In this document: positions 52,168-61,747 of the stretch, piece after piece
Position numbering within the stretch: the stretch's first letter is position 1
Layout: each line of letters opens with the position of its first letter
Source of the DNA: Roseitranquillus sp963749675
GTDB taxonomy: Bacteria > Pseudomonadota > Alphaproteobacteria > Rhodobacterales > Rhodobacteraceae
Length of the DNA stretch: 64,000 nucleotides
Direction: 5' to 3'
NCBI GenBank assembly: GCA_963749675.1
Contig: CAVVNT010000001.1
Location: 682,001-746,000, forward strand
The notes under the pieces: model-generated
Databases searched by the model: none
Seen by the model: only the letters and a program-made list of their open reading frames with translations
Told to the model about the DNA's origin: nothing
Made by a program: the position numbers and the translations under genes

Positions 52168-53682
52168 TCAGATCGAAGCCAGCTTGCTCGAAACGATTTC
52201 ATTCACCGCCTTGGGATTGGCCTTGCCTCCGGTCGCCTTCATCACCTGTCCGACGAACCAGCCGGCGAGCTTGGGGTTCGACTTCGCTTTCTCGACCTGA
52301 GCCGGGTTCTCGGCAATCACGCGATCGACTTCGGCCTCGATCGCGCCGGTGTCGGTGACCTGCTTCATGCCGCGCGCCTCGACGATCTCGGCCGGGTCGC
52401 CGCCCTCCGCCCAGACGATCTCGAAGAGATCCTTGGCGATCTTGCCGGAGATGTCGCCCCTGGTGATGAGGTCGAGGACTGCGCCGAGCTGCGCCGCCGA
52501 GACCGGGCTGTCGCCGATCCCGTGCCCCTCCTTGTTGAGGCGCCCGAAGAGCTCGTTGATGACCCAGTTCGCCGCCTGCTTGCCGTCCCGGCCGCGCGCT
52601 ACCTCCTCGAAGAACGCGGCATTCTCGGTCTCCGCCGTCAGCACGTCGGCGTCGTATTCGGTCATGCCGTAGTCCGCGACGAAGCGCGCCTTCTTCTGGT
52701 CCGGCAGTTCCGGCAGCGAGGCTTCGATGTCGTCGACCCAGGCCTGCTCGAGCTCGAGCGGCAGCAGGTCGGGGTCGGGGAAGTAGCGGTAGTCGTGCGC
52801 CTCTTCCTTGGACCGCATCGACCGGGTCTCGCCGCGGTCGGGGTCGTAGAGGCGCGTCTCCTGCACCACCGCGCCGCCGTCCTCGATGATCGCGATCTGC
52901 CGCCGCGCCTCGAACTCGATCGCGGCCTGGATGAACCGCATCGAGTTCATGTTCTTGATTTCGCAGCGTGTCCCCAAGACCTTGTGGTCGCCGGTCTCCT
53001 GGTAGCGCTCGTAGTCGCCCGGGCGGCAGACGCTGACATTGACGTCGGCGCGCAGGTTGCCGCTCTGCATGTTGCCGTCGCAGGTTCCGAGGTAGCGCAT
53101 GATCTGTCTCAGCTTCGCGACATAGGCCGCCGCCTCCTCGGGTCCGCGGATGTCGGGTCGGCTGACGATCTCCATCAGTCCGACACCGACCCGGTTGAGG
53201 TCGACGAAGGTCACCGACGGATCCATGTCGTGGATCGACTTGCCGGCGTCCTGCTCGACATGGATGCGCTCGATCCGCACCCGCCGCGCGACGCCGGGTC
53301 CCATGTCCACGATCACCTCGCCCTCACCGACGAGCGGGTGGTAGAGCTGGCTGATCTGGTAGCCCTGCGGCAGGTCTGGGTAGAAGTAGTTCTTGCGGTC
53401 GAAGGCGCTCGTCAGGTTGATCCTGGCCTTGAGGCCGAGCCCCGTGCGGACAGCCTGCGCGATGCAGAACTCGTTGATGACGGGCAGCATCCCCGGCATC
53501 GCCGCGTCGACGAAGCTGACATTGCTGTTCGGTTCGGCCCCGAACCCGGTCGAGGCCCCCGAGAACAGCTTCGCGCGGCTCGAAATCTGCGCATGGACCT
53601 CGAGCCCGATCACGAGTTCCCAGTCCTGCTTGGCGCCGGCGATCCGCTTCGGCTCGGGAGTGGTGAAGGCAAGGTCGAGCAT
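52168..53682 (-). CDS. gatB: Aspartyl/glutamyl-tRNA amidotransferase subunit B
   Basis: GatB is the kinase/amidotransferase subunit that, with GatA and GatC, converts misacylated Glu-tRNA-Gln and Asp-tRNA-Asn. The 504-residue protein has VIGLEVHAQ at the start, the CRPDxSVNVSV-like LRADVNVSVC, CEIKNMNSMRFI, SKEEAHDYRYFPDPDLLPL near residue 290, and the C-terminal YqeY-like tail (AVNEIVSSKLASI). GGAGGA supports the ATG at 53682. gatA and gatC are not nearby. Confidence 0.97.
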   Translation of the reverse strand: MLDLAFTTPEPKRIAGAKQDWELVIGLEVHAQISSRAKLFSGASTGFGAEPNSNVSFVDAAMPGMLPVINEFCIAQAVRTGLGLKARINLTSAFDRKNYFYPDLPQGYQISQLYHPLVGEGEVIVDMGPGVARRVRIERIHVEQDAGKSIHDMDPSVTFVDLNRVGVGLMEIVSRPDIRGPEEAAAYVAKLRQIMRYLGTCDGNMQSGNLRADVNVSVCRPGDYERYQETGDHKVLGTRCEIKNMNSMRFIQAAIEFEARRQIAIIEDGGAVVQETRLYDPDRGETRSMRSKEEAHDYRYFPDPDLLPLELEQAWVDDIEASLPELPDQKKARFVADYGMTEYDADVLTAETENAAFFEEVARGRDGKQAANWVINELFGRLNKEGHGIGDSPVSAAQLGAVLDLITRGDISGKIAKDLFEIVWAEGGDPAEIVEARGMKQVTDTGAIEAEVDRVIAENPAQVEKAKSNPKLAGWFVGQVMKATGGKANPKAVNEIVSSKLASI

Positions 53683-53825
53683 GGATGTCCTCCGCGGCGG
53701 ATGGTCGTCATCTCTAGGCGATGGGGCAGGTGTCGGCAAGAAGAGGCGGGCATAGGCGAAGCGTCGCCGAAACTCGCCATGCTGCAGTGCAGCACTTGAT
53801 CGGCGCCGCTGGCGGCAGCTAGTGA

Positions 53826-54440
53826 ATGACCACCGCAACAACAGTCGTGAGTACGATGTTCCGAACCCTCTGCGCCATTTTCGCTCTTGTTCTTTCCGTC
53901 GGCTGCACCGATGCCTCGATGTCGACGAAGCAACCTGTGGTGATGCGCTGGGACCACCGTCCCGAGGCACAGCTCTGGACCCAGGCGTCGCTCACCGCGC
54001 TGGAAAACCACGGGTCCGCTCTGCCGCAGCTTGTTCCCGACGACATCGCGACGTTCTGCCCGGGATACGAGAATGCCTCGCTCGAGGAGCGTCGGCTGTT
54101 CTGGACCGGACTGCTCTCGGCGCTTGCCAAGCATGAAAGCACGTGGCGGCCCGAAGCGGCCGGGGGCGGCGGTCGCTGGATCGGCCTGCTCCAGATCTCG
54201 CCAGGAACTGCGCAATCCTATGGATGCAAGGCGCAGGATGTCGCCGCGCTCAAGGATGGGGCCGCCAATCTGTCTTGCGCCATCCGCATCATGTCCAAGA
54301 CGATTCAGCGAGACGGAGTTGTCGGCGCGGCCGGACACGGCGGTATTGCGGCCGACTGGGGACCGTTCACGCGTCAGGCCAAGCGCGCGGAAATGGCTGC
54401 CTGGACCCGCAGCCAGCCCTATTGCCAGACCGGCGCCTGA
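53826..54440 (+). CDS. Lipoprotein lytic transglycosylase-like protein
   Basis: The 204-residue product has a lipoprotein signal (CAIFALVLSVGC) with the modified cysteine at residue 27. A C-terminal lysozyme-like SLT region follows, including ALAKHESTWRPEAAG with the presumed catalytic glutamate and WIGLLQISPGTAQSYGC. A later start at 53856 would give a more compact signal, and neither start has a strong ribosome-binding site. This is a second transglycosylase-type gene in the window. Confidence 0.8.
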   Translation: MTTATTVVSTMFRTLCAIFALVLSVGCTDASMSTKQPVVMRWDHRPEAQLWTQASLTALENHGSALPQLVPDDIATFCPGYENASLEERRLFWTGLLSALAKHESTWRPEAAGGGGRWIGLLQISPGTAQSYGCKAQDVAALKDGAANLSCAIRIMSKTIQRDGVVGAAGHGGIAADWGPFTRQAKRAEMAAWTRSQPYCQTGA

Positions 54441-54458
54441 CGCCGGTCAACCCTTCTT

Positions 54459-55343
54459 CTAGTATGCTGTAAGACGTCCGCGCCGGCGGACGAATGCTGG
54501 ACGGCGGCTCGAGTCGACCAGCGACACCGTCGGCGCGTGACGGCCGCCCAATCGCAAGGTGGCTTCGCGCAGTGCCTCGATCCCATCCTCGGACCTGAGG
54601 GGGAGGGCGTGTGGCAGGATCGGAGTTCCGACGTTTATCCGATAGGGTTGACGATACTTGTTCAGCGTCTCGTGGAACAGCGTGATGTCACGAAGCGTCG
54701 GGTGCAGGTAGTCGAACAGGTAGAACAGGATCGAGTTCCGCGCCCTGATGTTTACCGGGATCACCGGCAAGTCGAACTTGCGTGCAATCATCGCCGCTGA
54801 TGCCATCCACGGCCGCTCGAACAGGCGCAGACCACGACGTTTCGCCAGCCGCCCCGCCGGAAAGATCACGCCGAGCCTACCTTGCTCGATGGCCGTGCGG
54901 GTATATTCCATGGTTTCGCGCGTCTTCGCCCGGCTGCGCTTGTCCTCCCGCCACTCGACTGGGGCGATCATGCTCTCCATCTGCGGCAGCACCCGCAGGA
55001 TGTCCGAATTGGCGTAGAAGTAGAGGTCCGGACGCAGCGGCGCGATCAGATGATGCAGGATGATGCCGTCGGCGATTCCGGTCGGGTGATTGGCCACCAC
55101 GAGGGCCGGACCGTTACGTGGAATCCGATCCAGTCCTGTTGCCTGCACGTCGCGGGCGAGCAGGTCGCCCATGCTGCGCATGATCTCTTGGGTCGGAAGA
55201 TCCCGGAAATGCTGGGCGAGGGCGAGGGTGCGATTGTAGCCGAGCACGCGGTCGAGCAGCTTTCGGGCAGGATCTGAATACACATGATCCGCAAAGAGCC
55301 ACGGGGCCCGCTCAGCTATCAGAGGGTCGATCCGGTCACGCAT
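54459..55343 (-). CDS. PlsC/OlsA-like phospholipid acyltransferase
   Basis: The 294-residue protein is a glycerolipid acyltransferase with the NHX4D motif as VVANHPTGIADGI near residue 85, GVIFPAGRLAKRRG corresponding to the FPEGTR-type box, and PVIPVNIRARNS. Acyl acceptor is unknown, with lysophosphatidate or ornithine lipid as common possibilities. The start at 55343 lacks a strong ribosome-binding site. It faces the transglycosylase gene tail-to-tail. Confidence 0.85.
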   Translation of the reverse strand: MRDRIDPLIAERAPWLFADHVYSDPARKLLDRVLGYNRTLALAQHFRDLPTQEIMRSMGDLLARDVQATGLDRIPRNGPALVVANHPTGIADGIILHHLIAPLRPDLYFYANSDILRVLPQMESMIAPVEWREDKRSRAKTRETMEYTRTAIEQGRLGVIFPAGRLAKRRGLRLFERPWMASAAMIARKFDLPVIPVNIRARNSILFYLFDYLHPTLRDITLFHETLNKYRQPYRINVGTPILPHALPLRSEDGIEALREATLRLGGRHAPTVSLVDSSRRPAFVRRRGRLTAY

Positions 55344-55433
55344 GGCCGAGCAACACCAAGATTATACGTCACGTGCATGACAATGCACCATTTCGTCGCT
55401 GTGTGCCATGGAGCCCGGCCACCTGAGCACAGA

Positions 55434-55457
55434 AACGCCCGGGCAGGCCCGGGCGTT
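55434..55457 (-). terminator. Terminator after the PfpI-like gene
   Basis: AACGCCCGGG and CCCGGGCGTT form a perfect 10-bp stem around a 4-base loop, 26 bases after the stop codon of the PfpI-like gene on the minus strand. TTTCTG follows in that direction, giving a short U-tract. Confidence 0.7.
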
Positions 55458-55483
55458 CCGAAAAATCCACTTGCATGACGACG

Positions 55484-56044
55484 TCACGCGGCGTGACGCT
55501 GATGCTCGCCTTCTTCGACCTCCTCGACGATCTTGGCGACGAATGCCTCCAGATCGGCGGGCTTGCGGCTGGTGATGATGCCGTTCGACACCACGACCTC
55601 CTTGTCGACCCACGTCGCGCCCGCGTTCTGCAGGTCTGTCCGGATGGACGGGAACGACGTCATTTCCCGACCTTCCACGACGCCGGCCTCGACCAGCATC
55701 CAGGGTCCGTGGCAGATCGCGGCGACGATCTTGTTGCCGCTGACGAAGTCCTTCACCAACTGGACGGCCTCCGGGATCGTGCGCAATTTGTCGGGGTTGA
55801 TCTGGCCGCCCGGCAAGACGATCGCGTCGTAGTCGTCGACCTTCACGTCCTTGAGGTCGCGATCGGACTGCGTCTCGCGACCCCAGTCGGTTTCGTCCCA
55901 GCCGCGGATGGCCTTGCCGTCGGGCGTCGCCACGTGGACTTCCGCGCCCCGCTCCTTGAGCTTGGTGTGCGGAACTTCCAGCTCCGACTGCTCGAAGCCG
56001 TCGGTGGCGAGAATAAGAATCTTGGATTCGTTGATGCTCGGCAT
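55484..56044 (-). CDS. PfpI/DJ-1 family class I glutamine-amidotransferase-like protein
   Basis: The 186-residue protein is a DJ-1/PfpI member with the elbow cysteine Cys111 in VAAICHGPWML, the conserved glutamate in FEQSELEVP near residue 18-24, and IVLPGGQINPD. Members include deglycases, proteases and stress chaperones, and sequence alone does not decide. GGAGG precedes the ATG at 56044. A strong terminator follows. Confidence 0.9.
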   Translation of the reverse strand: MPSINESKILILATDGFEQSELEVPHTKLKERGAEVHVATPDGKAIRGWDETDWGRETQSDRDLKDVKVDDYDAIVLPGGQINPDKLRTIPEAVQLVKDFVSGNKIVAAICHGPWMLVEAGVVEGREMTSFPSIRTDLQNAGATWVDKEVVVSNGIITSRKPADLEAFVAKIVEEVEEGEHQRHAA

Positions 56045-56129
56045 CTGAACCTCCTTCGTTCGTGTTGCCCTTGTAACGAAGGATGGCGAGATGCGTTCCA
56101 ACATTCCTGCCGCACTGCGGCATCGCCCA

Positions 56130-58706
56130 TCAGTTGCCGAGGATCCGCGTGACCATCTCGTAGGTGTCTCGGCTCAGCGTTTCGCTGCACAGGAAGTTTC
56201 GCAGGGCCGCTGTCATCTGCGCCTGGCGGCGAGGGTCGTACCGGCGCCACGTCTCGAACGCCACCAGCATCCGCGCTGCGGTCTGCGGGTTCACCGCGTC
56301 CAGCCGCGACAGCCATTCGGCCATCAGTATATAGCCTGCGCCGGAGGGATGGTGGAAGCCGGCGGCGTTCGTCGCGAAGGAGCCGAAGAGCGCCCGGAAC
56401 CGGTTGAGGTTCGACATGTCGAAGTCGGGATGTGTGCTGAGGTTCTTCACGACCTCGACGGCGACCAAAGGCGGGGCATGACGGGCCTGCATCGCAAACC
56501 ACTTGTCGATGACCAGGCGGTCGTCGCGCCACTGATGGTAGAACGCCGCAAGTTCCTCGCGTCCCGCGCCGACCTCCATGAGGGTGGTGACGGCCCCGAA
56601 TTGCTCGGTCATGTTCGTCGCATGGTTGAAGAGGCGGCTTGCCCGCGCTCCGCCGTCCGACCATGAGAGAAGCTTCAGCGTCGCCAGGCGAAGGGCGCGG
56701 CGTCCCGCCGACACGGCATCCGGGCTGTACGGACCCGACACTGTCATGGCCTCGAACACGCGCTCCAGATCCTCGCAGAGCGTCTTGCCGATCGAACGGT
56801 TGAGGTGCCGGCGAAGGTTGTAGATGCGCGTGGGCTCCGGCGTCACGCCGGTATCGAACAGCGCCTGAGCGATATCGTCTTCGCCCGGAAGTTGTAGAAG
56901 CAACGCGCGAAACGACGGCTCCAGCGTCTCGTCGATCAGAACCTCACGAACCGCCTCGTGGTATTCCGCGCGCGGCACCTCGTCGTGGACGACCATGTCG
57001 ATCAACACGTTCTTGGCAAAGATCCGTCCCGCGTCCCACCTTCCGAACGGGTCCTGGTCGGCACGGAACCGGAATGCGATTTCGGCAGCGGTCGCGTCGC
57101 GACGCAGCAGTACCGGAGCCGAGAAGTCGCGCAGGATCGAGGGGATCGGGCGTTCGCGAAGGCTCTTGAAGGTGAAGGTCTGCTCCTGCTCCGTCATCTC
57201 AAGCATCTGCGTACCGGTCGCTTCGGTCCCGTCCGGGTAGATCAGGCCGACGGCGATCGGCAGCAGCATCGGAACCTTGTGTGGCTGCCCAGGGGTCGGC
57301 GGCGTCTCCTGCCGGCAATGCAGGGAGTAGACGCCATACTTCCACTCGTCATTGACCATCATCCGTGGTGTGCCGGACTGTGTGTACCAGGCGCGAAACT
57401 GGGCGAGGTCGCGGCCCGTGGCGTCCTCGAACGCACGCAACCAGTCGTCGATCGTTGCCGCGCTGCCGTCATGGCGCCGCAGGTAGAGGCCCACGGCTTG
57501 CCGGAACTTCTCGCGCCCGACGAGCCGCGAGAGCATGCCGATCAGTTCGGCGCCTTTTTCATAGACCGTCGCAGTGTAGAAGTTGTTGATCTCGATGTAG
57601 CTCGACGGCATGACCGGGTGCGCCAGCGGCCCATTGTCCTCGCGGAACTGACGCGACCTCAGCATCATGACCTCCTCGATGCGGCGCACCGGGCGGCTCC
57701 GCATGTCGGAAGCGAACTGCTGTTCTCGAAAGACGGTCAGGCCTTCCTTAAGCGACAACTGGAACCAGTCGCGGCAGGTCACGCGATTGCCGGTCCAGTT
57801 GTGGAAGTATTCATGTGCGACGATCAACTCGACCAACTCGTAGTCGCGGTCCGTTGCCGTTTCCGGGCGCACCAGGATGTAGCGGCTGTTGAAGACGTTC
57901 AGCCCCTTGTTCTCCATCGCGCCCATGTTGAAGTCGTCGACCGCGACGATGTTGAACACGTCGAGGTCGTATTCCAGCCCGTAGGTTTCCTCGTCCCAGC
58001 GCATCGCGCGTTGCAGCGCGTCCAGCGCGTAGCCGGTGCAGCCCTCGTCCGGACCCGGCCGCACCCAGACGTTCACGTCCACCTCGCGCCCGGATGCCGT
58101 TCTGAAGCTGGCGCTTTCGGCGACGAGATCTCCCGCGACCATGGCGAAGAGGTACGACGGCTTCGGAAACGGGTCTTCCCACTCGGCATAGCCGTCGCCG
58201 CGCTCGACCAGGTTTCCGTTCGACAGAAGCACCGGCAAGTCGCTCTCGATCCTCACGCGGAAAGGCGCCGTCACGTCTGGCCGGTCGGGATAATGGGTGA
58301 TCCGCCGGAACCCCTCTGCCTCGCATTGCGTGCAGAACATCCCGTTCGACAGGTAGAGCCCCTCCAGCCGGGTATTTGCGGAAGGATCGACTTCAACTTC
58401 GGACTCCCACACGAAGCCGCCGGTCCCGAAAAATGTCCGCGGGATGACCACCGCCCCGTCGCGCGGCGTCACGATGTCGAGCGGCAGGGGCCGTCCGTCG
58501 ATGCTCGCCGCAACCGGCTTGAAATCCGCTGCGTCAAGCTCGAGCGCCGCGGCGGGCGGCAGGTCCGGGTTCGGCCGAAACCTGATGCGCGAGCGCACGC
58601 GCGTCGCATCCGCCGAAAGTCGAATTTCGAGGCGAACGTCCTCGACAAGGAACGGATACGGCCGATATTCGGCCAGCAGGACCGCCTGAGGGGCCATCTC
58701 CTTCAT
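56130..58706 (-). CDS. pepN: Aminopeptidase N (M1 family)
   Basis: The 858-residue zinc aminopeptidase removes N-terminal residues from peptides in the cytoplasm. The GAMEN motif (NMGAMENKG, near residue 260) and the zinc motif HEYFHNWTGNRV (near 290, with the second glutamate in LKEGLTVFREQQF) are intact. The C-terminal domain follows Escherichia coli PepN. GAGAGGT precedes the ATG at 58706, and a longer frame upstream has no such site. Confidence 0.95.
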   Translation of the reverse strand: MKEMAPQAVLLAEYRPYPFLVEDVRLEIRLSADATRVRSRIRFRPNPDLPPAAALELDAADFKPVAASIDGRPLPLDIVTPRDGAVVIPRTFFGTGGFVWESEVEVDPSANTRLEGLYLSNGMFCTQCEAEGFRRITHYPDRPDVTAPFRVRIESDLPVLLSNGNLVERGDGYAEWEDPFPKPSYLFAMVAGDLVAESASFRTASGREVDVNVWVRPGPDEGCTGYALDALQRAMRWDEETYGLEYDLDVFNIVAVDDFNMGAMENKGLNVFNSRYILVRPETATDRDYELVELIVAHEYFHNWTGNRVTCRDWFQLSLKEGLTVFREQQFASDMRSRPVRRIEEVMMLRSRQFREDNGPLAHPVMPSSYIEINNFYTATVYEKGAELIGMLSRLVGREKFRQAVGLYLRRHDGSAATIDDWLRAFEDATGRDLAQFRAWYTQSGTPRMMVNDEWKYGVYSLHCRQETPPTPGQPHKVPMLLPIAVGLIYPDGTEATGTQMLEMTEQEQTFTFKSLRERPIPSILRDFSAPVLLRRDATAAEIAFRFRADQDPFGRWDAGRIFAKNVLIDMVVHDEVPRAEYHEAVREVLIDETLEPSFRALLLQLPGEDDIAQALFDTGVTPEPTRIYNLRRHLNRSIGKTLCEDLERVFEAMTVSGPYSPDAVSAGRRALRLATLKLLSWSDGGARASRLFNHATNMTEQFGAVTTLMEVGAGREELAAFYHQWRDDRLVIDKWFAMQARHAPPLVAVEVVKNLSTHPDFDMSNLNRFRALFGSFATNAAGFHHPSGAGYILMAEWLSRLDAVNPQTAARMLVAFETWRRYDPRRQAQMTAALRNFLCSETLSRDTYEMVTRILGN

Positions 58707-58805
58707 CGATACCTCTCGGCGGGTGAACAAATGGGCGCAGGAAACGTTAGATAGGCGGATGACTCGCCGCAACCAGAGTGCGCCGACGCAACCAAGGAGT
58801 TACCA

Positions 58806-59003
58806 ATGTCCGCACCGAAAACCGATCTCGAAAAGCAGGAAAAGCGGCACAAGGCACCACTTCTCGGGATGCGCGCCGTCGTCCTTTGGTCCGTTGTGCT
58901 TCTCGTGTTGTTGGTTGTTTTCATTACGTTTCGTGGCAACGATCCAGGAGATGGCGTGCCAGTCTCGGAGGAGGTGGCCCCTGCGGAGACTGCGACCGAA
59001 TGA
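58806..59003 (+). CDS. Small single-span membrane protein
   Basis: The 65-residue protein has a charged N-terminus (DLEKQEKRHKAP), one helix (about residues 24-42, AVVLWSVVLLVLLVVFITF) and an acidic tail (SEEVAPAETATE). AAGGAG precedes the ATG at a normal distance. It could be inner-membrane with the N-terminus inside. No family recognised. Divergent from pepN. Confidence 0.7.
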   Translation: MSAPKTDLEKQEKRHKAPLLGMRAVVLWSVVLLVLLVVFITFRGNDPGDGVPVSEEVAPAETATE

Positions 59004-59167
59004 TCGTCGTTGCGTCAATCCCAAACCTCTGTCACGCCCGGTCGTCTTAGGTCCGCGCCAAGGTTGAGGTGCCGCTCGACTTGGGGCGGGACGCGGGATG
59101 GACGGGCGGTTGCCAATTCGGTCTGTCGTTCCTACTCAAGAAACGCTTTCGGACGAGAGGAATGGTA

Positions 59168-61324
59168 ATGAGCGAGAGGGTTGAGCGGTCGGGACTTCAG
59201 GTCGCAACGGAACTGGCGACGTTTATCGAGGATGAAGTGCTCCCCGATACTGGCGTTGACCGCGATGTCTTCTGGGGCGGCTTCGCATCTGTCGTGTCGG
59301 ACCTGACGCCGACGAATCGGCGCCTTCTCGAGATTCGGGAGGAGTTGCAGGCCAGCATCGACGCATGGCATCGCGGTCGTCGCGTCGGCGCCATCATGCC
59401 GTCGGAGTATCAGGCGTTTCTGTCCGACATCGGCTACCTGGTGCCTGATGGCGCCGACTTCGCGATCGACACCGAGCCGACCGATCCGGAAATCGCCAAG
59501 GTCGCGGGGCCGCAACTCGTTGTCCCGATCATGAATGCCCGCTACGCGCTGAACGCCGCGAATGCGCGATGGGGCTCGCTCTACGACGCGCTCTATGGAA
59601 CGGATGTGCTTGGCGACCTTCCGTCCGGGTCCGGCTTCGATCCCGAACGCGGCGCCCGCGTCATCTCCCGCGCCAAGACGTTCCTTGACGAGACCTTCCC
59701 GCTCTCGGACACGCACCACGCCGACGTGACAGGATACGCGGTCATGGGCGGAGCACTCCGCGCGACGACCGAGAGCGGCGACGCGGAACTAGCCGATCCC
59801 GCGGCGTTCGTCGGGTTCGCTGGTCCGGAGGGGGCGCCGGACAGCATCGTTCTGCGGAACAACGGCTTGCATGTCCGCCTCGTCATCGATCGCGACCACA
59901 CGATCGGCAAGACCGATCCCTCTGGCCTCGCCGATGTTCTTCTCGAGTCCGCGATGAGCGTCATCATGGACTGCGAGGACAGCGTCGCGGCGGTCGACGC
60001 GCCCGACAAGGTTCTGGCCTACCGCAACTGGCTCGGCCTGATGCAGGGCGATCTGACCGAGGAGGTCGCCAAGGATGGTCAGACCTTCACCCGCCGCCTG
60101 AACGACGATCTCGTTCTGCAAGGCTCCAAGGGGGAAGTCATTCTGAAGGGCCGCGCCCTGATGCTCGTGAGGAACGTCGGTCACCTGATGACCAATCCCG
60201 CAATCCTCGACAGCGACGGCAACGAAGTGTTCGAAGGGCTGATGGACGCGATGATCACGACGACCATCGCCATCCATGACCTCAAGGGCAGCGGATCCTT
60301 TCGCAACTCCGTCACGGGCTCGGTCTACGTGGTCAAGCCCAAGATGCACGGCCCCGACGAAGTCGCCTTTGCCGACGAGATCTTCACTCGCGTGGAGGAG
60401 ATTCTGAACCTCCGTCCGGGTACGGTGAAGCTCGGCATCATGGACGAGGAGCGGCGGACGTCCGTCAATCTCAAGGAGTGCATCCGCGCCGCCAAGTCCC
60501 GCGTGGCCTTCATCAACACCGGCTTCCTCGACCGCACCGGCGACGAGATCCACACCTCGATGGAAGCCGGGCCGATGATCCGCAAGGGCGAGATGAAGAA
60601 CTCCGCCTGGATCAAGGCATACGAGGACCGGAACGTCGACGTCGGTCTCGCCTGCGGCCTTCGCGGCAAGGCGCAGATCGGAAAGGGCATGTGGGCCGCG
60701 CCCGACCAGATGGCCGACATGATGGAGCAGAAGATCGGGCATCCGCGCGCCGGCGCCAATACTGCCTGGGTGCCGTCGCCGACCGCCGCGACGCTTCATG
60801 CGATCCACTATCATCAGGTCGACGTCGCTGCCCGGCAGGAGGAAATCGCCGCAGGAGGACCACGTGCAAGTCTCGAGGACCTGCTGACCATTCCGCTCGC
60901 CGAGGGCAAGAACTGGTCCGACGAGGAGATTCGGGACGAGATCGAGAACAACGCGCAGGGCATCCTCGGCTACGTCGTCCGCTGGATCGACCAGGGCGTC
61001 GGCTGCTCCAAGGTTCCCGACATCAACGACGTCGCGCTGATGGAGGATCGCGCGACCTGCCGTATCTCCAGCCAGGCGATGGCGAACTGGCTTCACCACG
61101 GCGTCATCTCCGAGGAGCAGGCGATGGAGACGATGAAGAAGATGGCCGAGGTCGTCGATCGCCAGAACGACGGCGACGCGAACTACCGCCCGATGGCCCC
61201 GTCCTTCGACGGCGTCGCGTTCAAGGCCGCCTGCGACCTAGTCTTCAAGGGGCGCGAGCAACCCTCGGGTTACACGGAACCGGTCCTCCACGCCCGCCGG
61301 CAGGAACTCAAGGCGCAGATCTGA
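59168..61324 (+). CDS. glcB: Malate synthase G
   Basis: Malate synthase G condenses glyoxylate with acetyl-CoA to malate. The 718-residue length is that of the G isoform. Diagnostic blocks are present: MDCEDSVAAVDAPDKV, SGSFRNSVTGSVYVVKPKMHGP, LGIMDEERRTSVNLKECI and GFLDRTGDEIHTSMEAGPM with active-site residues. GAGAGGA favours the ATG at 59168 over 59162. A GlcG-like gene lies about 420 bases downstream, after a transposase relic. Confidence 0.97.
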   Translation: MSERVERSGLQVATELATFIEDEVLPDTGVDRDVFWGGFASVVSDLTPTNRRLLEIREELQASIDAWHRGRRVGAIMPSEYQAFLSDIGYLVPDGADFAIDTEPTDPEIAKVAGPQLVVPIMNARYALNAANARWGSLYDALYGTDVLGDLPSGSGFDPERGARVISRAKTFLDETFPLSDTHHADVTGYAVMGGALRATTESGDAELADPAAFVGFAGPEGAPDSIVLRNNGLHVRLVIDRDHTIGKTDPSGLADVLLESAMSVIMDCEDSVAAVDAPDKVLAYRNWLGLMQGDLTEEVAKDGQTFTRRLNDDLVLQGSKGEVILKGRALMLVRNVGHLMTNPAILDSDGNEVFEGLMDAMITTTIAIHDLKGSGSFRNSVTGSVYVVKPKMHGPDEVAFADEIFTRVEEILNLRPGTVKLGIMDEERRTSVNLKECIRAAKSRVAFINTGFLDRTGDEIHTSMEAGPMIRKGEMKNSAWIKAYEDRNVDVGLACGLRGKAQIGKGMWAAPDQMADMMEQKIGHPRAGANTAWVPSPTAATLHAIHYHQVDVAARQEEIAAGGPRASLEDLLTIPLAEGKNWSDEEIRDEIENNAQGILGYVVRWIDQGVGCSKVPDINDVALMEDRATCRISSQAMANWLHHGVISEEQAMETMKKMAEVVDRQNDGDANYRPMAPSFDGVAFKAACDLVFKGREQPSGYTEPVLHARRQELKAQI

Positions 61325-61344
61325 GATCTTTCTTCCTCCTTCAC

Positions 61345-61377
61345 CGGAAGCGGAACGAACACGGCATGCCGCTTCCG
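61345..61377 (+). terminator. Hairpin downstream of glcB
   Basis: CGGAAGCGG (61345-61353) pairs with CCGCTTCCG (61369-61377) in a perfect 9-bp stem with a 15-base loop, 20 bases after the glcB stop. There is no U-run. It may end the glcB transcript or represent an edge of the adjoining transposase relic. Confidence 0.45.
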
Positions 61378-61386
61378 AACGCTAAG

Positions 61387-61662
61387 CGTCGTCTCGGGCT
61401 CGCGCGCCTCTCCGGCACGTCCCGCCTCGCCGAGGCGATCCGATAAGCCCACGAATCGCTCTCGATCGCCGCAACGCGTTCTTCGCCGGCTCCGAGCGCG
61501 GCGGCGAACATGGGGCCGTGACCGCCTCGTCGGCACCTGCCGCCTCAAGGACGTGATCGCTTCTACCTCAGCGACGTCCTCGAGCACCTCGTCGCCGGCC
61601 ATCCCGAAACCCGCATCGACGAGCTCATGCCCGGGAGCTACGGCGACGCCCCGGAAGTGTGA
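61387..61662 (+). pseudogene. IS66-family transposase relic (C-terminal fragment)
   Basis: Three short blocks in different frames match the end of IS66 TnpC proteins in order. LARLSGTSRLAEAIR ends in a stop at 61446. RIALDRRNAFFAGSERGGEH starts at 61452. FYLSDVLEHLVAGHPETRIDELMP ends shortly before a stop at 61660-61662. The stretch between the first two blocks (normally about 20 residues with the catalytic surroundings) is missing, and the rest is frameshifted. It is non-functional and marks an old insertion between glcB and the glcG-like gene. Confidence 0.75.
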
Positions 61663-61747
61663 TCGCATCAGGTTTCTCGGTGTGTCGGGCATCGATCTTT
61701 TCGTCGGGGCGCGATAGTTCCTGCGCCGCAACGCAAGGAGGATGGGC

